Positions 59,773 to 64,000 of a DNA stretch of 64,000 bases are shown one piece after another (the stretch's first letter is position 1; the number at the start of each line of letters is the position of its first letter). A program made the translations under genes and the position numbers. The stretch lies in assembly GCF_030316825.1 (NCBI RefSeq), contig NZ_JASZYU010000001.1, forward strand, positions 1,488,001 to 1,552,000, read 5' to 3'. Below the pieces are notes generated by a model. That model had not been told where the DNA came from. It saw only the letters and a program-made list of their open reading frames with translations, and did not search any database. This DNA comes from Variovorax fucosicus. Its GTDB lineage: Bacteria > Pseudomonadota > Gammaproteobacteria > Burkholderiales > Burkholderiaceae_C.

Positions 59773-60294
59773 ATGGCCGGGTTCTCTTTCAAGACGCTGG
59801 GCCGCATCTGGCGGCATCGCTGGATCGACGAGGCGCAGGTGCGCCGCGTGCTGCCGGCCGACATGCTGGAGCGGCTCACGCGCCGCGTCGCGGCCAGCGA
59901 GCATCGCCACACCGGCGAAATCCGCATCTGCGTCGAGGCCGGATTGCCGATGTCCTACCTCTGGCGCGATGCGCCGGCGCGGCAACGCGCGATCATGCTG
60001 TTCGGCAAGCTGCGCGTGTGGGACACCGCGCAGAACAACGGCGTGCTCGTCTACCTGCTGCTGGCCGAGCACGCGATCGAGATCGTGGCCGACCGCGGCA
60101 TCGACGCGCATGTCGATGCCGCCGAATGGTCCTCCATGACCCAACGCATGGGCGCCGCTTTTCGCGAGGGGCGCTTCGAGGATGGGCTGACGCAGGCGCT
60201 CGAGGAGGTGTCGGCCCTGCTGGTCACGCACTTCCCGGCGGCCGAAGGCAGCGACAACCGCAACGAGCTGCCCGACGCACCCGTCGTCCTGTGA
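59773..60294 (+). CDS. Second TPM-domain protein, soluble
   Basis: A 173-residue cytoplasmic TPM-type protein (RIWRHRWIDEAQVRRVLPADMLERL, then VAASEHRHTGEIRICVEAG, KLRVWDTAQNNGVLVYLLLAEHAIEIVADRG). It starts 2 bp after the previous stop and lacks signal peptide and Gly-rich tail. It resembles the short TPM protein that often follows ygcG. Function unknown. Confidence 0.88.
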   Translation: MAGFSFKTLGRIWRHRWIDEAQVRRVLPADMLERLTRRVAASEHRHTGEIRICVEAGLPMSYLWRDAPARQRAIMLFGKLRVWDTAQNNGVLVYLLLAEHAIEIVADRGIDAHVDAAEWSSMTQRMGAAFREGRFEDGLTQALEEVSALLVTHFPAAEGSDNRNELPDAPVVL

Positions 60295-60301
60295 GCGTGT
60301 C

Positions 60302-60907
60302 GTGAACGCACCGCCTGCGCTGGCGCAGCGCTTCATCGACGAAGCCCTGCGCAACGACCACAACCGCGCCATCCTGCAGCGCCTGCCTGCGCTGGCCCTG
60401 CCTGACGCCTGGCTGGTGGCCGGCTGCCTGTTCCAGACCGTGTGGAACCTGCAGGCCGGCCGCGCGCCGGACGCCGGCATCCGCGACTACGACCTGTTCT
60501 ATTTCGACGGCAGCGACCTGTCGGAAGCCGCCGAGGCGGCCGTCGGCGCACGCGTGCAGGCCCTGCTGGCCGACCGCGGCATCGTGGTCGAGGCCAAGAA
60601 CCAGGCGCGGGTGCACACCTGGTATCGCGCCTGGTTCGGCCATGACTATCCGGCGCTCGGCAGCGCGCGCGACGGCATCGACCGGTTTCTGGTGGCCGGC
60701 ACCTGTGTTGCGCTGCAGCCCGGGCCACACGGGCCGGTGCTCTACGCGCCGTACGGACTGGAGGCAATCTACCAGGGTGTGCTGGCGCCGAACCCGTTGT
60801 GCGACCACCGCGCGCTGTACTTGCGCAAGGCAGCCGACTACGCCGACCGCTGGCCCGGGCTGCGCCTTACGGCCGGGACGACTGAGACGGCCGGAACGAA
60901 CGTTTAG
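60302..60907 (+). CDS. Nucleotidyltransferase-family protein (DUF925-like)
   Basis: A 201-residue protein that resembles the nucleotidyltransferase-like family: LPDAWLVAGCLFQTVWNLQ, then IRDYDLFYFDGSDLSEAAE with the catalytic-type acidic pair, and RDGIDRFLVAGTCVALQP. Likely a minimal nucleotidyltransferase fold acting on an unknown molecule. It lies 7 bp after the TPM gene and overlaps the convergent cNMP protein by 4 bp. Confidence 0.83.
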   Translation: MNAPPALAQRFIDEALRNDHNRAILQRLPALALPDAWLVAGCLFQTVWNLQAGRAPDAGIRDYDLFYFDGSDLSEAAEAAVGARVQALLADRGIVVEAKNQARVHTWYRAWFGHDYPALGSARDGIDRFLVAGTCVALQPGPHGPVLYAPYGLEAIYQGVLAPNPLCDHRALYLRKAADYADRWPGLRLTAGTTETAGTNV

Positions 60908-61470
60908 CGGTCGAGCAAGCGCCGGTTGACTGCGTGCGTCGCGTCCAGTTCGAGCTGCACCGCGCGGCTCACGCTCGCCAGGGCGCGCAGGCGGCGGTTG
61001 CTTTCGCGCACGCGCGCCGACAGCGCCACCGAAACGCCCAGCAGCAGGCGTGCCGCCGCGGAAGGCTGCGTATCGATCAGGGCCAGCAACATGGCGCCCG
61101 ACAAGGTCGCGAGCTTGAGGTCGGTCAACGCGGTGCAGGTGGCCGAGCGCGGCGAGCCATCGAGCATGCCCATCTCGCCGATCAGGCTGCCAGGCCCGAG
61201 CACCGAGATGACGACTTCCTCGCCCGGAATGCCGCCCCCGCTCTCTGCGCGGACTTCGCCTTCGAGCACCAGCGCCATGTAGTCGGTGTCTTCGGCCTCG
61301 CCCTCTTCCATCAGCACGGTGCCGATGCTGACGAAGGCGGGCTCCATCAGGTTGACCACGATCGTGGCCTCGGCAAGGCTCATGTGCGTCGACGGCGCAG
61401 CCGCCATCAGCAGCCTGGCGGCGCGCTCCCGCAGATCGGGCGTGGCAAGGGAAGGATGGGTGTGCGGCAT
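60904..61470 (-). CDS. Cyclic nucleotide-binding domain protein (no DNA-binding domain)
   Basis: A single Crp/EPAC-like cNMP domain, 188 residues: FVSIGTVLMEEGEAEDTDYMALVLEGEV, LGPGSLIGEMGMLDGSPRSATCTALTDLKLATL, then a C-terminal helix ending the protein. No helix-turn-helix follows, so this is not a transcription factor by itself; it could sense or buffer a cyclic nucleotide or dock to a partner. Stand-alone gene before pdeM. Confidence 0.86.
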   Translation of the reverse strand: MPHTHPSLATPDLRERAARLLMAAAPSTHMSLAEATIVVNLMEPAFVSIGTVLMEEGEAEDTDYMALVLEGEVRAESGGGIPGEEVVISVLGPGSLIGEMGMLDGSPRSATCTALTDLKLATLSGAMLLALIDTQPSAAARLLLGVSVALSARVRESNRRLRALASVSRAVQLELDATHAVNRRLLDR

Positions 61471-61488
61471 ACGAAACAGAACGCAGGT

Positions 61489-62169
61489 TCAGGGGAGTGT
61501 TGCCGGCAGCGCCCAGACAGCCGCACCGCCGACACCATGGAATTGTCGGCCAGGCGCGGGCTCCATGAGCCAGCCACCGGTGAATTCTCCGAAGGCCGGC
61601 AGGATCGCCTGGCCCGGCTCGCTCACGAAACACGGCAGCCGCAGGCTGTCGCGCCCACGGCCGTAGAGCCGGCACACCGGATGCAGATGGCCGGCCAGCA
61701 CGAAGTGCGTGGGGTGCGTTTGCGGGTGGTGGCAGCAGGCGAACGGGCCGAGCAGATACGGCTCGTCGACCACATCGATGGCGAGTGATGCGGGCGGATC
61801 GCCGGCACGGCTGTCGTGGTTGCCGCGCACCAGCGTCATCGCAACGCCGGCATGGCGAATGCGCCAGGCTTCGACCGCGGCGAGCACCGTGCGCGCCTGC
61901 GCGGCATGCAGAAAGTCGCCGAGGAACACGATGCGTTGCGGCGCATGCCGTGCAATGAGATCGTCGAGCCGCGCCAGGTTCTCCAGCGTGGTGCCGCCCG
62001 GCACCGGCTGGCCGAGCGCGCGGTACGTGGCCGCCTTTCCGAGGTGCAGGTCGGCCACGAACAAGGTCTCGCCCCCGGGCCACCAGAGCGCGCGCTCGGG
62101 CAGCAGATGCAGCTGTTCGTCCGCCCAACGGATCGGGAACGGCGAAGTGGGGAGGTTCGCGGAAATCAC
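61489..62169 (-). CDS. pdeM: Ligase-associated DNA damage response endonuclease PdeM
   Basis: Calcineurin-like metallophosphoesterase, 226 residues from the chosen start. Metal motifs: FVADLHLGKAATY (DxH), IVFLGDFLHA (GD), LVRGNHDSRAG (GNHD) and LAGHLHPV (GHxH). PdeM goes with the LigD-unrelated ligase, Lhr-type helicase and exonuclease repair set. I prefer GTG at 62169 because an ATG at 62244 would overlap the start codon of the divergent HNH-like gene and give a long unusual leader. Confidence 0.88.
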   Translation of the reverse strand: MISANLPTSPFPIRWADEQLHLLPERALWWPGGETLFVADLHLGKAATYRALGQPVPGGTTLENLARLDDLIARHAPQRIVFLGDFLHAAQARTVLAAVEAWRIRHAGVAMTLVRGNHDSRAGDPPASLAIDVVDEPYLLGPFACCHHPQTHPTHFVLAGHLHPVCRLYGRGRDSLRLPCFVSEPGQAILPAFGEFTGGWLMEPAPGRQFHGVGGAAVWALPATLP

Positions 62170-62242
62170 GGGCCACGAGTGTCGCAAAAAAGATGCGCCA
62201 ACGCGGGCCGGAGGGGTCTTGGCTTCGGCGAACATAGGGCCC

Positions 62243-62545
62243 ATGAGCGTGCAAGCACTGAAGTCTTCTTTTGGCGGCAATTGCCACTGGTGTGGCCTGC
62301 CGATGGATTTTTCGGAGCCGCGCAGCCAGCCTGATTCGGCCACCATCGAGCACCTGCTCGATGCCCCGCTCGGCAGCATACGCAAGCCGAAGCACCGGCG
62401 GCTGGCACACGCCGTCTGCAACCGCATGCGCAACGAATTCAAGCTGCAGGCCGAGCGGCAGTTTCAGGCGTGGATTGCGAACCGCGTCGCCGAAGCAGCG
62501 ACCACCTTGCAATCGGACCCGGCCAACCCCAGTTCTTCCGCATGA
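62243..62545 (+). CDS. Small HNH-endonuclease-like zinc protein
   Basis: A 100-residue protein with HNH-type marks: CHWCGLP (first Cys pair), ATIEHLLDAPLG (Glu-His) and LAHAVCNRMRNEF (His-Cys-Asn). The pattern C-x2-C, EH, H-x3-CN fits a minimal HNH nuclease fold. It overlaps trxC by ATGA, so it is a real translated gene in an operon with it. Ribosome binding site is weak. Confidence 0.75.
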   Translation: MSVQALKSSFGGNCHWCGLPMDFSEPRSQPDSATIEHLLDAPLGSIRKPKHRRLAHAVCNRMRNEFKLQAERQFQAWIANRVAEAATTLQSDPANPSSSA

Positions 62546-62991
62546 CCGAATCGCCTTCGCTGCACATCGTCTGCCCGCACTGCCACACCACCAACCGCGT
62601 GCGCGCGGCGCAGTTGGGCAGCGCGCCCGATTGCGGCAGCTGCCACCGCCCGCTGTTCACGGCGCACTCTACGGCGCTGGCCGACGAAGCGACATTCGAC
62701 CGCCACATCGCGCGCAACGAGATCCCGGTGCTGGTCGACTTCTGGGCGCCCTGGTGCGGCCCCTGCCGCCAGATGGCGCCGGGCTACGAGCAGGCTGCGG
62801 GGCAGCTGGAACCGCAGGTCCGGCTGGCCAAAGTCGACACCGAGGCGCTGCCCGCGCTGGGCGCGCGCTTCAACATCCGCAGCATTCCGACGCTGGCGCT
62901 GTTTCGCGGCGGGCGCGAGGTGGCGCGGCAGGCCGGGGCGATGGGCGCGGCGGACATCGTGCGGTGGGTGAAAGCCAACGGAGCCGGTTGA
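62542..62991 (+). CDS. trxC: Thioredoxin TrxC (thioredoxin 2)
   Basis: Zinc-containing thioredoxin of 149 residues. An N-terminal zinc ribbon (Cys11-x2-Cys14 and Cys31-x2-Cys34) precedes the thioredoxin fold with active-site WCGPC (Cys72, Cys75), FNIRSIPTLALF and a cis-Pro. TrxC reduces disulfides under oxidative stress. It is translationally coupled with the upstream HNH-like gene. Convergent with the helicase gene, 6 bp apart. Confidence 0.95.
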   Translation: MTESPSLHIVCPHCHTTNRVRAAQLGSAPDCGSCHRPLFTAHSTALADEATFDRHIARNEIPVLVDFWAPWCGPCRQMAPGYEQAAGQLEPQVRLAKVDTEALPALGARFNIRSIPTLALFRGGREVARQAGAMGAADIVRWVKANGAG

Positions 62992-62997
62992 AGCGCG

Positions 62998-64000
62998 TCA
63001 CAGCGGCGGCAATGGCCGCGAGGGCTTGCGCTCCCGCCGCGGCTTGCCCGCCGAACGCGCGCCGCCGCGTTCCGAGGCGCCCTCCTGCCCGAACGCCAGC
63101 GTGCTCCTGACGCGCTCCGCATCGCCGACCGGCACCGCGCCGCCTGCGGCCTTCTCCAGTTGTTCGACCATGCGCGCAATGCGGTCGGCCACGTTCTCGT
63201 TGGTGAGCTTTTCGCGGAACAGCTCGACCATGAGCGGAAACGCGAAGGGCGTGGGCCTTGCCAGTGACTGAACCACGAGTTGCTGCGTGCTGATGCGCGC
63301 CAGGCTCGCGCGCAGGCGGCTGATTTCCAGCTCTTGCGCGAGCAGCTCGGCCTCGGCCTGCAGCAGCAGCTTGTTCTGCGGGTCGTACTTTCGGAACACC
63401 TCCCAGAACAGCGAGGACGAGGCCTGCAGTTGCTTGTTGCTGCGCTTCTCGCCCGGGTAGCCCTGAAAGATCAGGCCCGACACGCGCGCGATCTCGCGGA
63501 AGCGGCGCTGCGCGAGTTCGCCGGCGTTCAGGCTTTGCAGCACCTCGTGCAGCAGCGTCGCTTCATCGCGCGCCGCCAGCACCTGCGGCAACAGTGTTGG
63601 CCAGTCGACTTCGGTGGCGCTCAGCAGTTCGAAGCCGTAGTCGTTGACCGCGATCGAGAAGGTGCGCGGGGCGTGCTGCGCGACGCGCCAGGCGATCAGG
63701 CTGGCAAGGCCGAGGTGCACGTGGCGGCCGGCGAACGGGTAGAGAAAAAGGTGCCAGCCTTCGCGCGTCTTGAGCAGCTCGGCCAGCAGCGTTTTTGGTG
63801 TCGGCAGTGCCGACCACTGCTGCTGGATCTCGAGCAGCGGGCGCACGCACTGCAACTCGGGTGAGTCGTAGCGGCCCGCGCCGGCCAGCGCAAGCTGCTG
63901 CACCACCGCATCGGCCAGCGTGGTCGACAGCGGCATGCGGCCACCGTTCCAGCGCGGCACGGCTGGCCGCTTGCCGCTGGCGCGCCGCACCCAGGCCGTC
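62998..64000 (-). CDS. Ligase-associated DNA damage response DEXH helicase (Lhr type), C-terminal part, runs off window
   Basis: C-terminal third of an Lhr-like helicase; the frame stays open to the window edge. The visible segment contains [54 protein letters not shown] and [20 protein letters not shown], which match the ligase-associated Lhr-type helicases, and a basic tail [12 protein letters not shown]. The RecA-like ATPase motifs lie outside. It would be read before pdeM, but the HNH-like and trxC genes lie between them on the other strand. Confidence 0.9.
   Translation of the reverse strand, partial: TAWVRRASGKRPAVPRWNGGRMPLSTTLADAVVQQLALAGAGRYDSPELQCVRPLLEIQQQWSALPTPKTLLAELLKTREGWHLFLYPFAGRHVHLGLASLIAWRVAQHAPRTFSIAVNDYGFELLSATEVDWPTLLPQVLAARDEATLLHEVLQSLNAGELAQRRFREIARVSGLIFQGYPGEKRSNKQLQASSSLFWEVFRKYDPQNKLLLQAEAELLAQELEISRLRASLARISTQQLVVQSLARPTPFAFPLMVELFREKLTNENVADRIARMVEQLEKAAGGAVPVGDAERVRSTLAFGQEGASERGGARSAGKPRRERKPSRPLPPL

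Noticed and set aside
62170-62244. pdeM starting at ATG 62244
   Set aside because: It would overlap the divergent HNH-like start codon and give a 25-residue leader that does not fit the family; the GTG at 62169 is better.

Overview
The window is high-GC, densely packed betaproteobacterial chromosome, most like a Comamonadaceae (Variovorax-like) genome. That assignment is inferred from the gene families (PutA without a DNA-binding domain, a DUF2242-like lipoprotein, the rsmI-yraN-diaA-dolP block, the rut operon), the GC-rich codon use, and a roughly 100-bp intergenic repeat present in several copies. No transposase, integrase, rRNA or CRISPR array is visible. One tRNA (Arg, anticodon CCG) is present.

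Layout. 1-6.2 kb: end of an omega-amino-acid aminotransferase, purU, a CidA/LrgA-LrgB pair, small envelope proteins and an SGNH hydrolase. 6.2-13.2 kb: an acyl-CoA module with a one-chain biotin-dependent acyl-CoA carboxylase and an acyl-CoA synthetase, divergent from a TetR regulator and a branched-chain-type ABC binding protein. 13.2-21.2 kb: nitrogen catabolism, with arginase, glutamate dehydrogenase, PutA and a divergent Lrp/AsnC regulator. 21.2-25.3 kb: yggS, pilT and pilU (twitching ATPases) and a beta-hydroxyacid dehydrogenase. 25.3-28.1 kb: dolP-diaA-yraN with rsmI divergent. 28.1-30.1 kb: GST, SDR and VOC enzymes.

30.4-35.2 kb is visibly lower in GC and looks acquired. It lies just downstream of tRNA-Arg(CCG). 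It holds a tightly packed set, SF1 helicase - DarT-like ADP-ribosyltransferase - ADP-ribosylglycohydrolase, plus a protein with a HEPN-like RHxxxH motif. I read it as a candidate defence or toxin-antitoxin system in which an ARH/DraG-fold hydrolase stands where DarG would normally be.

35.3-42.1 kb: a complete RND efflux system (adaptor, pump, outer-membrane channel) with a divergent AcrR-type repressor and a palindrome very like the enterobacterial AcrR operator. 42.2-44.9 kb: cytochrome c, YheT-like hydrolase and small proteins.

45.0-57.3 kb is a pyrimidine-nitrogen region: rutABCDEF, then rutR on the opposite strand, then a second operon divergent from rutR (2OG-Fe(II) dioxygenase, VOC protein, BMP-type binding protein, ABC ATPase, two permeases, isochorismatase-fold hydrolase). 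Both operons have a RutR-like palindrome and a sigma-54 promoter (GG-N10-GC) upstream, which ties the second operon to nucleobase use under nitrogen control. No rutG permease is present, and the ABC transporter could take its place.

57.3-64 kb: Rossmann protein, LemA, two TPM-domain proteins, a nucleotidyltransferase-like protein, a cNMP-binding protein, then pdeM and the end of a ligase-associated Lhr-type helicase, separated by an opposite-strand HNH-like gene and trxC.
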